Positions 1-9,174 of a DNA stretch of 64,000 nt are shown one piece after another. The notes under the pieces were generated by a model. That model was given only the letters and a program-made list of their open reading frames with translations. It did not search any database and was not told the DNA's origin. The position numbers were made by a program, and so were the translations under genes. Position 1 is the stretch's first letter, and every line of letters begins with the position of its first letter. The stretch lies in the NCBI GenBank assembly GCA_938034875.1, contig CALHND010000004.1, positions 217,093 to 281,092 of the forward strand. Direction: 5' to 3'. The stretch is from an uncultured Clostridia bacterium (GTDB lineage: Bacteria; Bacillota; Clostridia; Oscillospirales; Acutalibacteraceae).

Positions 1-742
1 TATGGCCGCCAATGTTATAAATTTCGCCTTCTCTGCCGTTTCTAATTACAAGATCGATTGCAGCACAGTGATCCTCTACATACAGCCAGTCACGTACATT
101 GTCGCCTTTTCCGTACACAGGAAGCGTTTGGTCAGCAAGCGCACGTATAATCATTAAAGGTATCATTTTTTCAGGAAAATGATACGGTCCGTAGTTGTTT
201 GAGCATCTGCTGATAGACACAGGCAATCCGTATGTTCTATGGTATGCTAATACCAAAAGGTCTGCGGAAGCCTTTGATGCTGAATACGGGCTTGAAGTAT
301 GAATGGGTGTATCTTCTGTAAAAAATAAGTCTGTGCGCTCAATCGGTAAGTCTCCATACACTTCATCGGTCGAAACTTGATGATATCGCTTAATTCCGTA
401 TTTTAAACAAGCATCCATCAAAACCTGAGTTCCAATAATATTAGTCTTTAAAAATACACCGGGGTCAGCAATAGAACGATCTACATGAGACTCAGCCGCA
501 AAGTTAACAACAACATCGATTTTTTCTCTCTCAAAAATTTCATATACAGCTTTTTTATCAGAAATATCACCCTTAACAAAAGAAAAGTTCTGATTGTTCA
601 TAACACTTTCAAGTGTAGCTAAATTTCCTGCATATGTGAGGTTGTCGAGGCAAATAATTCGATCATCTGAATGCTTTTTGAGCAAATAGAATATGAAATT
701 GCTACCTATAAATCCGGCTCCACCGGTAACTAAAATATTCAT
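1..742 (-). CDS. rfbB: dTDP-glucose 4,6-dehydratase, 3' end cut by window edge
   Basis: This is the N-terminal 247 residues of RmlB/RfbB, which converts dTDP-glucose to dTDP-4-keto-6-deoxyglucose with bound NAD+. The start reads MNILVTGGAGFIGSN, the Rossmann glycine motif of extended short-chain dehydrogenases. The STDEVYG segment and the YSASK (YxxxK) catalytic motif are both present, as is the RCSNNYGP segment typical of the family. The full protein is usually about 330-350 residues, so roughly 90-100 residues lie left of base 1. The ATG at 742 lies 9 bases after the rfbA stop, so the two are co-transcribed. The enzyme supplies the substrate for the 2,3-dehydratase and rfbC-like epimerase in the same operon. 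Confidence 0.95.
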   Translation of the reverse strand, partial: MNILVTGGAGFIGSNFIFYLLKKHSDDRIICLDNLTYAGNLATLESVMNNQNFSFVKGDISDKKAVYEIFEREKIDVVVNFAAESHVDRSIADPGVFLKTNIIGTQVLMDACLKYGIKRYHQVSTDEVYGDLPIERTDLFFTEDTPIHTSSPYSASKASADLLVLAYHRTYGLPVSISRCSNNYGPYHFPEKMIPLMIIRALADQTLPVYGKGDNVRDWLYVEDHCAAIDLVIRNGREGEIYNIGGH

Positions 743-751
743 TTTACACTC

Positions 752-1645
752 CTACTTTACTGTACTGTAAAATTTGTCTTCCGCAACTGATTTTAGGTGT
801 TCTCCATATGGTGATTTACCATATTTAGCTGCTTGTTCAAAAAGATCTTTTTTTGATATCCAGCCGAAACGATAAGCTATTTCTTCGGGTGCAGAAACCT
901 TAACACATTGGTGTTGTTCAACCATTCTTATGTATTCTGCAGCATCGCACAAACTTTCGCATGTGCCTGTATCCATCCACGCAAAGCCGCGTCCCAAAAG
1001 TTCGACATCAAGTGTTCCATCATTTAAGTAAAGCCGATTTAAATCTGTAATCTCAAGTTCTCCACGCGGTGATGGTTTTAAACTTTTTGCATAATCAATA
1101 ACACGGTTATCGTAAAAATACAGTCCAGTGACAGCATAATTTGATTTTGGGTTAATTGGCTTTTCTTCAATAGATGTTACCTTATGATTTTCGTCAAATT
1201 CAATTACGCCAAATCTTTCAGGGTCTTTAACATAATATCCAAAAACAGTTGCAATACCTTTTTCAGCTTTTTCAACTGCTTTTTTCAGTGTGCTTGAAAA
1301 GCCATTTCCGTAAAATATGTTATCACCAAGTATCATCGTACAACAATCGTTACCGATATATTCTTCACCAATTATAAATGCTTGCGCTAATCCGTCGGGA
1401 CTTGGCTGTACTTTATATGATAAAGATATCCCAAACTGAGAACCATCGCCTAAAAGGTTTTCAAATCGGGGTAAATCCTCCGGTGTTGAGATTATCAAAA
1501 CATCTCTGATACCGGCTAGCATAAGTGTAGATAATGGATAATATATCATTGGTTTGTCATAAACCGGCAAAAGCTGCTTTGATGTAACCATTGTTAATGG
1601 ATATAGTCTTGTGCCTGATCCTCCAGCTAATATTATTCCCTTCAT
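752..1645 (-). CDS. rfbA: Glucose-1-phosphate thymidylyltransferase
   Basis: RmlA/RfbA joins dTTP and glucose-1-phosphate to form dTDP-glucose, the entry step of dTDP-deoxysugar synthesis in the cytoplasm. The 297-residue length is normal. The N-terminus carries the nucleotidyltransferase signature [11 protein letters not shown] (residues 8-18) followed by [26 protein letters not shown] around residue 105 is the metal-binding region and EEKP the sugar-binding region. It sits between the Gfo/Idh oxidoreductase and rfbB, with short gaps on both sides, inside the polysaccharide operon. Confidence 0.96.
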   Translation of the reverse strand: MKGIILAGGSGTRLYPLTMVTSKQLLPVYDKPMIYYPLSTLMLAGIRDVLIISTPEDLPRFENLLGDGSQFGISLSYKVQPSPDGLAQAFIIGEEYIGNDCCTMILGDNIFYGNGFSSTLKKAVEKAEKGIATVFGYYVKDPERFGVIEFDENHKVTSIEEKPINPKSNYAVTGLYFYDNRVIDYAKSLKPSPRGELEITDLNRLYLNDGTLDVELLGRGFAWMDTGTCESLCDAAEYIRMVEQHQCVKVSAPEEIAYRFGWISKKDLFEQAAKYGKSPYGEHLKSVAEDKFYSTVK

Positions 1646-1661
1646 ATTACAACCCCTATAT

Positions 1662-2696
1662 TTATAAATTATCTGTATTTTTAATAAACTGTTCTAAAAT
1701 TTCAGCCTGTCGAGCAATTTCGCGGTAGCTTGTCTCTCGCTGGCTATCATTTTCAATGCAATCAACAAAATATTCTATAGACTTTAAAAAAGTATTATCA
1801 GCAGATAATTCTACTGTTTTCTTTTCAGCACCTTTGCTGATTGTAGCGGTAGGTACAAAACCATCCGGAGCAGTCAAAATTCGTTCTGTAGTAATACTGC
1901 CTTTGCTTCCCCAAATATCTAAACGGCAGCGGTAATCGTTATCAATTCCAAATGAAAATTGAGCAGTTTGTCCGAGTTTATTTTCCATTGTGCCAGAGCC
2001 ATAAAAATCTACATCATATTCATTTATATAATTAGACTTGGCACATTTAACAAAGGCGGTATCTCCAAGTAAAATATTTGCAAGTTTCAATGTATAGCCG
2101 CCAGCATCTAGTAGAGCACCACCGCCCAAATTTTTGTTATATCTAAAATCATTTTGCTCTCGCATCGGGAAGCCAAAATATAAACTATATAGTCTAACAT
2201 CGCCGATTTCGCCGTTTTCTACTATTTTATTTATTTCTTTTATTTGGTTGTGAAAAACAAACATATAGTTTTCGTGTAATGCAAGCTTTTTATTTCTGGC
2301 AATCTCAATAAGGTTATCAGTATCCTTGCGATTAACCGTAGCAGGTTTTTCAACCAAAACATGTTTACCGTTTTTCATTGCAGCGTACGCCCACTTATAA
2401 TGCAAACCGGGCGGCAGCGGAATATATACAGCGTCAATTTCATCTGATGAAATAACACTATTATAGCTGTTAAAAATTTTACCCCCGTATGTGTCAACAA
2501 AGTGCTGTGCTTTGGCTTTTTCCTCATTAAGAACTTTGTTTTTTACATCGCAAGAAACATTGTCCTGTTCATTAAACCGTTCTGATTCAGAACAAACCCC
2601 AATGCCGATAAATTCAATTCCGTTTGCCTGCGCTAATGCCGGCATAAACCGTCTATAAGCTATTTCTGATGGACAAATTACACCGATTCTTACCAT
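1662..2696 (-). CDS. Gfo/Idh/MocA sugar oxidoreductase, probable C3-ketoreductase of a dTDP-dideoxysugar
   Basis: A 344-residue NAD(P)-dependent oxidoreductase of the Gfo/Idh/MocA family. The N-terminal Rossmann segment starts RIGVICPS, the family motif VEKPA is near residue 116, and LDAGGYTL in the C-terminal half supplies the tyrosine expected in KijD10-like sugar 3-ketoreductases. It lies immediately after the gene for an NDP-hexose 2,3-dehydratase. In known 2,6-dideoxysugar pathways the dehydratase product (a 3,4-diketo sugar) is reduced at C3 by this kind of enzyme, so that role is inferred from the pairing. Other members of this broad family act on inositol or glucose-type substrates, so substrate identity is not proven. 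A GAGGAT ribosome binding site precedes the ATG. Confidence 0.75.
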   Translation of the reverse strand: MVRIGVICPSEIAYRRFMPALAQANGIEFIGIGVCSESERFNEQDNVSCDVKNKVLNEEKAKAQHFVDTYGGKIFNSYNSVISSDEIDAVYIPLPPGLHYKWAYAAMKNGKHVLVEKPATVNRKDTDNLIEIARNKKLALHENYMFVFHNQIKEINKIVENGEIGDVRLYSLYFGFPMREQNDFRYNKNLGGGALLDAGGYTLKLANILLGDTAFVKCAKSNYINEYDVDFYGSGTMENKLGQTAQFSFGIDNDYRCRLDIWGSKGSITTERILTAPDGFVPTATISKGAEKKTVELSADNTFLKSIEYFVDCIENDSQRETSYREIARQAEILEQFIKNTDNL

Positions 2697-2706
2697 TAGT
2701 AAATCC

Positions 2707-4089
2707 TCAAATCATAATTAGTGATAACAAATTTCTAAGTTGTATGTTGAGACAGTTATTTATCTGAACTAAATAATTAAGCGTGCTGTAATCAACCCAA
2801 AAGTATCCCTCAGGCAGTTCAGTTAACTCATTTTCGCGTATCTTAATAATTACATTGCGATTTTGTTCATGATAAAAGCGTCCGCCCTCTTCAGATAAAA
2901 CAACATCGGCAACAGTGTTATTGCTTTCAATATATTTATTAAGTATTGCCTCGACAATATCCAATTCACCGTTTAGCTCAGAGCTTTCAAGCTGAACGCT
3001 TGGACCAAATTCTGCAACATCAAAGCATCCCGCTTCTCTGCGCACCTTAATTAAAAACTTTGTAACTCCGTCGAATTCTTTCTCTATTAAACCGAAAAGT
3101 GCGCTACCTGTGGCTTTGAACATGGGTTGGCTCCAATGTACAACTTCTCTGCCCTCAATAAAAATATCATAATATCCTACTGAAAAGTCGCTTTTATTAC
3201 GGCAAGTAATTCCATCGTTGCTTACAACCCAATTATCAAGATCATAAAGAGGCACTATTTTACTATCAACATTATTAAACATCTTTATGTTATTAATATA
3301 TCTATAAACAGATGTAAGTGAGTCGTGCGGGTTAGTCTCAAACGTTGATTTATATAATCCAATATCATTAAATAATGATTGAATTTGATTTATCTGTTCA
3401 TCTGACATACCGTGAAGCGAAAGTGGAATACCGGAGATAACAGTGCGAGTATCCATGTTAACTAAATTATCGTATTTCATGAGGTTTTTTAATTGACCTA
3501 ACGTCATCCATTTAAAATTAGGCAATAAATCAATCTCATCATCAATTAATATAATAATATTTCTATTGCGTTTTTTATAAAATCGAGATGATTGCTCTGA
3601 CTGAATTTGGTCAAACACAACGCATTCATTTTTTGCATTTAAAAAGTATTCGATATAAGCCGGTTGTTTGCCTCCGTGGACTTTTGTAAAATTGCTTCGA
3701 GTTGCCTGCACAGTTGGCGAAATTTGCACACAGTTTACATTTCCCGGCTCAATTTTTCCTTGCATAAGAAAATTAAGAACACCATCAATCTTCTTACATA
3801 TTATACCTAAATATCCGATTTCCGGTTGGTCTATAATCGGTTGTTCAATTACTTTGTCATCGCAATATGTTTTAAGTCCTTTGATTGTAAAAAAGGCATT
3901 CTTTTTATTCTTAACGCATCCATCAACTTCATCGTAAAACCAAAACGAATCATTATTAAGTGATATATCGTTAATTTTAACAAGTGTTGAGCTGTTGAGA
4001 TTATTAATCCAAGCCAACAAATCTGACGTTTTGTTAGCGTTTCCTTCTGTTGCAGATATTGACTTTATAATGTCAAATGTTATATTCAT
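2707..4089 (-). CDS. NDP-hexose 2,3-dehydratase (EvaA/TylX3 family)
   Basis: A 460-residue protein of the NDP-hexose 2,3-dehydratase family, which removes the C2 hydroxyl of dTDP-4-keto-6-deoxyglucose. The family is an internal duplication of a Nudix-like fold, and this is visible here: SSRFYKKRNRNIIILI near residue 170 is echoed by GGRFYHEQNRNVIIKI near residue 403, and ISPTVQATRS is echoed by FGPSVQLESS. The gene overlaps the upstream GT32-like gene by 17 bases and is followed by the KijD10-like reductase, rfbA and rfbB, which gives a coherent dTDP-2,6-dideoxyhexose route. These enzymes are best known from macrolide and glycopeptide gene clusters; here the context is a surface polysaccharide. 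Confidence 0.85.
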   Translation of the reverse strand: MNITFDIIKSISATEGNANKTSDLLAWINNLNSSTLVKINDISLNNDSFWFYDEVDGCVKNKKNAFFTIKGLKTYCDDKVIEQPIIDQPEIGYLGIICKKIDGVLNFLMQGKIEPGNVNCVQISPTVQATRSNFTKVHGGKQPAYIEYFLNAKNECVVFDQIQSEQSSRFYKKRNRNIIILIDDEIDLLPNFKWMTLGQLKNLMKYDNLVNMDTRTVISGIPLSLHGMSDEQINQIQSLFNDIGLYKSTFETNPHDSLTSVYRYINNIKMFNNVDSKIVPLYDLDNWVVSNDGITCRNKSDFSVGYYDIFIEGREVVHWSQPMFKATGSALFGLIEKEFDGVTKFLIKVRREAGCFDVAEFGPSVQLESSELNGELDIVEAILNKYIESNNTVADVVLSEEGGRFYHEQNRNVIIKIRENELTELPEGYFWVDYSTLNYLVQINNCLNIQLRNLLSLIMI

Positions 4090-4990
4090 CTCTTTTATTC
4101 ACCAACACATCGTAAAAAGTTCCGGTAATATCTTCAGGTAAAAACATTTTATTAGAAAGTTTTTGTATAGGACAGATAGCTTTAATTTCATTAAATCTCT
4201 TCATATCAAATGGTTTAGTTGCTTCTTTCCATTGAATAATATGAGGATTAATATTGCTGGCAAACGTTACTTTTTCCCATTCCTCGTTAAAATGTTTGCA
4301 AGCCATCGTAAAAAACATATGGTATATCAAATAATGATACGCAACATTTTCTCGCTTCCAATATTCTAACAGCATATCGCGCACAGCAGTAATAATATAA
4401 TTGTTTTTGCACGCGGATAAATACCAACTGGATGCAACTATAGTTTCATCTCCGCGATTTATATTATTAAATACAAATAACGGTGAATCTGTCATATACT
4501 CAGGAAAATCACCAATACATTGTGCAGTATAATCGCACCAAATGCCACCGTATTTCGATATCAATTCTGCACGTAATAAATCAGCAAAATGAGTATTACT
4601 GATTATGCCCTTCTTCCATTTTTCAATAATGTAATCAGGAAAATTAACATAGTCACTCATGTTATCCTCCGTGATAAATATAATATCACGATCGGGTAAA
4701 AACTTTTTGAATGAATTGTATCCGTTTTGTATTGTTAATGGTGCGTTTTCATAACCTTGCATCCAGCAACCAAATACTTTATCTGATTTTTCATATTCAA
4801 AGTCATTGGGAATTTTTCTATCTTTGATTAAGTAATAGTATTTTTTCTCAAGCATTTTATAGACGCGTTGTTTTACCTGCAATTCAAAAATTGTATGGTT
4901 TGAAATGCCCATTAAACACATGATTTTTGACATGGTATAAACTAATAAATGTTTCTTTTTTATTAGATCTTTTAAATTTTTATAAGTCAT
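4073..4990 (-). CDS. GT32-like capsular polysaccharide glycosyltransferase
   Basis: A 305-residue protein resembling the capsular polysaccharide synthesis / DXD-sugar transferase group (GT32-like). The diagnostic stretch is FADLLRAELISKYGGIWCDY near residues 135-155, where the GGIWxD segment carries the metal- and nucleotide-sugar-binding aspartate. GCWMQGYENAP near residue 74 matches the usual start of the fold. It has no signal peptide and would act at the inner face of the membrane. The start is supported by a GGAG site upstream of the ATG. Donor and acceptor sugars cannot be read from the sequence. Confidence 0.75.
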   Translation of the reverse strand: MTYKNLKDLIKKKHLLVYTMSKIMCLMGISNHTIFELQVKQRVYKMLEKKYYYLIKDRKIPNDFEYEKSDKVFGCWMQGYENAPLTIQNGYNSFKKFLPDRDIIFITEDNMSDYVNFPDYIIEKWKKGIISNTHFADLLRAELISKYGGIWCDYTAQCIGDFPEYMTDSPLFVFNNINRGDETIVASSWYLSACKNNYIITAVRDMLLEYWKRENVAYHYLIYHMFFTMACKHFNEEWEKVTFASNINPHIIQWKEATKPFDMKRFNEIKAICPIQKLSNKMFLPEDITGTFYDVLVNKRDEYNI

Positions 4991-5077
4991 AAAAAAACTC
5001 CAAACACTGAATTAATAATAGATATAAGTCATTGTTTTAATGTAACAACATTATCAAAAACAAAAATTACTGAACAA

Positions 5078-6268
5078 TCAATCATTGTCCATAAAATTTA
5101 TAATTTTTTCTACAGTCTTTTGAGTTGATAATCCCGACTCAGTACTTTTATAAAATTTAAGTATTTCAGAATCTATTGCTTGCCAATCAAAAGAGTTTAT
5201 ATTACTTAAAATATTCTCTAATTCCTCTTGTGATTGAGAATATATAAACCCTGTTTTTGATATATCAACACTAAGTTCACGGCAGTAATTTTTATAGTAT
5301 TCATAATCAAATATAGCTAATATAGTCGGTTTTCCGGTTAAAATGAAATCGCATGCACAGGACGAATAGTCACTGATAAGTACATCTGTAACCAGTAACA
5401 AATCAGCCATGTCCTCATAAATAGTCATATCAATGATTTTACCCGAATCACTTGCTTCGGGCATTAATATGCCACCGCGTATGGCGCTGTGCGCACGAAT
5501 GAAGCAAACCCATTTTTCACCGTTTTTCTCCAACACATCCAAACATCTTGAAACATCAATTAATATTTCTTGACTGCTGCGTTTTGTGTCTCTAAATGTT
5601 GGTGCATACAAAAGTACTTTAGAATTTGAATCTAAACCCAGCTTTTTTCTGAGCTCATTCACTCGACTACTATTTTCTATTATCAAATCGTCATTTCTCG
5701 GCATTCCGACATTAAGAATCTCTCCATTATATCTAAATGCTCTTCTATAAACAGCAGCACCAAAGTCAGACCCCGCTATACATAAATCTGCAATGTCTTT
5801 TTCAACCATACTAAAGGATTTATCATCATATATATCGTAGCAAATCTTTTTAAATCCCCTATCACCATGCCATGTCTGGATATAATACTGATTTTTGCTT
5901 TTATATATAGGCCTGTGCAATTCAAAATTGGAAACCCAAACTTTTGATGTTGCAAACTCTTTAAGTTCGTCTATACTTCCCTTTTTCACTACACGAACAT
6001 AATCAGGAATGTCATGCCCCTTTTCAGATATTAAACACCACACTATTTCAGCATTCGGTTTTAATCGATGTAAACACTCTGATATATTTCTGGGACTGTC
6101 AGAATAAAATTTTCCATTAAAACTTTTAAATATAATTTTATTATTTTTAATCCCATGAACTTTGCCATAATACCGCATATAAAGCTCAATTAAATACAAC
6201 TTGCAATTTCCCAGCGCCCTTTTAAATGAAGGAAAATATTTAGCTAATGCAGCTTTAAATCTTTTCAT
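5078..6268 (-). CDS. CDP-glycerol:glycerophosphate transferase family protein (TagB/TagF-like)
   Basis: A 396-residue protein of the teichoic-acid glycerophosphotransferase family. The family landmarks are IQTWHGDRGFKK (catalytic histidine region, near residue 133), LYAPTFRDT near residue 221, and DVLISDYSSCACDF near residue 290, followed by GKPTILAIFDYEYY. Such enzymes add glycerol-phosphate, or in some cases ribitol- or other polyol-phosphate, from a CDP donor to a membrane-linked glycan. It suggests that the polymer carries a phosphodiester substituent or link. No CDP-glycerol synthase (TagD) lies in the window, so the donor must come from elsewhere or may not be glycerol. Confidence 0.82.
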   Translation of the reverse strand: MKRFKAALAKYFPSFKRALGNCKLYLIELYMRYYGKVHGIKNNKIIFKSFNGKFYSDSPRNISECLHRLKPNAEIVWCLISEKGHDIPDYVRVVKKGSIDELKEFATSKVWVSNFELHRPIYKSKNQYYIQTWHGDRGFKKICYDIYDDKSFSMVEKDIADLCIAGSDFGAAVYRRAFRYNGEILNVGMPRNDDLIIENSSRVNELRKKLGLDSNSKVLLYAPTFRDTKRSSQEILIDVSRCLDVLEKNGEKWVCFIRAHSAIRGGILMPEASDSGKIIDMTIYEDMADLLLVTDVLISDYSSCACDFILTGKPTILAIFDYEYYKNYCRELSVDISKTGFIYSQSQEELENILSNINSFDWQAIDSEILKFYKSTESGLSTQKTVEKIINFMDND

Positions 6269-6338
6269 TTATAACATCCTAATTTAAATTTAATCATACG
6301 AAAAACATTAAAAAAATCACTCGAATTTACAATCTAAT

Positions 6339-7904
6339 TTAACTTTTGTTCTTTTTGATTAAACTAAAAGCTAAATTTTTGCAAAATTTAAACTCTTTGC
6401 TCCTATATTCTTTTAACAAAAAGGCTACGTTTGTAAGAACAACAACAATAATTAATTTGATAATAAAATTTATCCAAGTATTTTCTGCAAAAGGTAATGT
6501 GATTAATGTTATAAAGCCTGCTAATGCAAATATGAATATATCATTGATTAAAAGGCGCTTAAAATAGCCTTTACTTGACATATTAAAAGCATGTTTATAT
6601 ACAAGAATAGGATCAACCCAATATGTTGTAAGTGTATTGCTGACTGCTGTTGCAAAAAGCACTCCAAAAATACCTAATGGTTTAACTAACGCTAAAGAAA
6701 GAACAACATTTATAGCAATAGTAGCAAGTGGAACATATTTACCATGCCAATGAATACCGCTTGCATATCTGTAATTTGTAGTTGGATTTAACTGATAGAC
6801 AACTAAGAAATTATAACATATTAAAAATAATACACTTTGACTCAAAACATATTTCTGTCCAAACATCAAATCCAAAAACGGATTTACTAATATCCACATG
6901 CAAATGCTGCAAAAAGCGTACATCCATGTATTTATTAAATCCATACATTTAAATATAAATTCATTGCTTTCTTTAGAATCGTGAGCATATTTATCACCGA
7001 GAGCTGCCGTTACAGAGTTAATTACCTGCTGAGTGAATCCGGCAATAGTTACAGTTATAAGAGTATAGTTTGAGTATACTCCGACAACTAATGTACCCCC
7101 GATCATAAACGCTGAAATAACAATATTATCAATTGAATTCATAACTTTGGTGCAAATTCGATGCAATGAAATCGAAAATACATTTTTTACAATTGACTTT
7201 GTTTCATCTTTGCTTAATGTGCCTTTAATAATTTTACTTTGATATGGATAATGTTTATCGGTATATTTTCTTATTAAAAATTTTGATGAAATGTTGCCAA
7301 TAATTCCAAAAAATGTAAATAGATAAAATCTCACGGATTCATCAAATAATGCAAAATCCCAAATAACTACCATTTGAATTATTGTAAAAATTATTTTGCA
7401 AATATAATCGTATGAATTTACAATATAATTTTTTTGGTTAGCAAATAAAAATGACTTTTTATATTCAAAAAACCAATACGAAGTTGATGTTTCAAGAAGA
7501 AACATTATATATACCAAATATATATTTATATAACTGCTGCTTTCACCAAAATCAATTAAATAACTAAGCCCCGGAATAAGTGCTAAGCCAAGGACAAATA
7601 TAATTGAACCAATAATTGTATAAGCTTTTTTATACAAATACATAAGAGCATTGATTTTATTTTCATCACGCTCTGCAATCGGTTTATACATTGCAAATAC
7701 TATGGCACTTCCCAAACCTAATTCACTTATGCTTAAAACTGTTATAATGTTGGTAAATAAACCATTAACACCTAAATATTGTTCGCCAAGCGCTTTAATG
7801 AACATGTAACGGCTGACGAGCTTAAGAACAGTGTATAATGCCTGTCCACCTACACCGCTTATCATGTTTTTAAGTGAATTTATTGTTCTGGTGTTGTTTT
7901 GCAT
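6339..7904 (-). CDS. Wzx-type lipid-linked oligosaccharide flippase
   Basis: A 521-residue polytopic membrane protein with about 12-14 hydrophobic segments across its whole length, such as IYLVYIMFLLETSTSYWFF and FIIKLIIVVVLTNVAFLL. The N-terminal pattern (repeat-unit exporter start, YMFIKALGEQYLGVNGLFT, ELGLGSAIVFAMYKPIAE) is typical of the polysaccharide biosynthesis/MATE-like exporter family. It would flip undecaprenyl-linked repeat units to the outside for the Wzy-like polymerase encoded upstream. An AGGAG site precedes the ATG. The protein is a little longer than average but not unusual. Confidence 0.88.
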   Translation of the reverse strand: MQNNTRTINSLKNMISGVGGQALYTVLKLVSRYMFIKALGEQYLGVNGLFTNIITVLSISELGLGSAIVFAMYKPIAERDENKINALMYLYKKAYTIIGSIIFVLGLALIPGLSYLIDFGESSSYINIYLVYIMFLLETSTSYWFFEYKKSFLFANQKNYIVNSYDYICKIIFTIIQMVVIWDFALFDESVRFYLFTFFGIIGNISSKFLIRKYTDKHYPYQSKIIKGTLSKDETKSIVKNVFSISLHRICTKVMNSIDNIVISAFMIGGTLVVGVYSNYTLITVTIAGFTQQVINSVTAALGDKYAHDSKESNEFIFKCMDLINTWMYAFCSICMWILVNPFLDLMFGQKYVLSQSVLFLICYNFLVVYQLNPTTNYRYASGIHWHGKYVPLATIAINVVLSLALVKPLGIFGVLFATAVSNTLTTYWVDPILVYKHAFNMSSKGYFKRLLINDIFIFALAGFITLITLPFAENTWINFIIKLIIVVVLTNVAFLLKEYRSKEFKFCKNLAFSLIKKNKS

Positions 7905-7921
7905 TTAAATCTCCTAAATAA

Positions 7922-9118
7922 TCATTCGTTATTAAAGCACCTATAATGCTCATCCAATACGGTTTTTGTTTCATCTTTTTGTAAATTGAGGTTTTCAATA
8001 ATACTATTTCTTAATGAATCGTCGTTTGCTAATTTAATTATACCATCAGCAACATCTTCTGGTTTAAATCCGGTAAGTACACCTGTTACGCCATCAATGA
8101 TCTGATCACATGCTGAATTATAGTTAGTTGATACAATTGTTTTTGCAAGAATTTTAGCCTCATCTATGACAATCGATTTTCCTTCAAAATCAGACGTTTG
8201 CACAACGATATCTGCATAACCAATGTAAGGATACGGGTTAGACTTTAAACCAACCAAAAGTACATTTTCAGATAAATTGAGATCAGTAATCTGCGCACTC
8301 AAATCATTTAATAAAACACCTGTACCCAAAATCAACCACTTAAATTTAATACCTTTATCTTTAAGTATTTTGGCCGCAGCTATTGCTCTATCAAAGCGTT
8401 TTTGATCACTTAAGCGTCCTACAGACACAAGTTTCAGACCTTCATAATCATTAAATTCTTCCGGATAAAACTTGGTAGCTTTTTGTTTTACTAAATCGCT
8501 ATCGACAATATTAGGTAAGCATATAATTTTATTTGATAGGTCGCCAAAGGTTTCTTTCAATGAATTTACACATTCGTTTGAAATTGTAACAATTGAATCT
8601 GCTTTTTTATAGTATTCATAATCAAATTCATAATCACCGACAATATTTTTATAGTCATTATGTACCCATAATATTTTTCTGTCAGCATTTACCTTATCAA
8701 TAACATAATAAGAAGGCAACGAGTGCATATAAGCAACAGCTATATCGTATTTTTGTTTAATAGAAGAAACTGCCGGTTTATATGCGCTCATCCATTTTTG
8801 TTGGCATACTCGGTAGTCGCTACCATTTGATAGTCTAATTTTATTTAATGAATAAAACATTCTTGCAAAAAAGGCACGAAGTGAAAATGATTTAATAAGT
8901 TCTTTTTTGTCATTAGATGTTAAAAAGCATAATGCTCTTTCGCGAGGAATTACTTTGATATCCTTTGGTACTCTGGGCATCAAAACTCCTTTGCCACTCA
9001 TTACTAATAAACTAATATCATACTTATCTCTATCAATATTTTTAAGTAATTCAACAAGGGCGTGCTCAGCGCCGCCGGAGTTAAGCGAATAAATTACAAA
9101 TAATATATTCTTTTTCAT
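7922..9118 (-). CDS. GT4 family glycosyltransferase
   Basis: A 398-residue GT-B fold glycosyltransferase of family GT4. The N-terminal domain opens with FVIYSLNSGGAEHALVELL, the usual acceptor-side GGAE motif. The C-terminal domain has KLVSVGRLSDQKRFDRAI near residue 229 and a DFEGKSIVIDEAKILA segment that corresponds to the EX7E donor-binding motif. It is cytoplasmic or membrane-associated and would add one sugar to the lipid-linked repeat unit. It lies 17 bases after the gene for the flippase in genomic order. Sugar specificity is not readable. Confidence 0.85.
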   Translation of the reverse strand: MKKNILFVIYSLNSGGAEHALVELLKNIDRDKYDISLLVMSGKGVLMPRVPKDIKVIPRERALCFLTSNDKKELIKSFSLRAFFARMFYSLNKIRLSNGSDYRVCQQKWMSAYKPAVSSIKQKYDIAVAYMHSLPSYYVIDKVNADRKILWVHNDYKNIVGDYEFDYEYYKKADSIVTISNECVNSLKETFGDLSNKIICLPNIVDSDLVKQKATKFYPEEFNDYEGLKLVSVGRLSDQKRFDRAIAAAKILKDKGIKFKWLILGTGVLLNDLSAQITDLNLSENVLLVGLKSNPYPYIGYADIVVQTSDFEGKSIVIDEAKILAKTIVSTNYNSACDQIIDGVTGVLTGFKPEDVADGIIKLANDDSLRNSIIENLNLQKDETKTVLDEHYRCFNNE

Positions 9119-9174
9119 TCAAACACCTGTTTTTCAAAAATATAAATAAACTATGTTTACCCAGCAGTGGTCAA

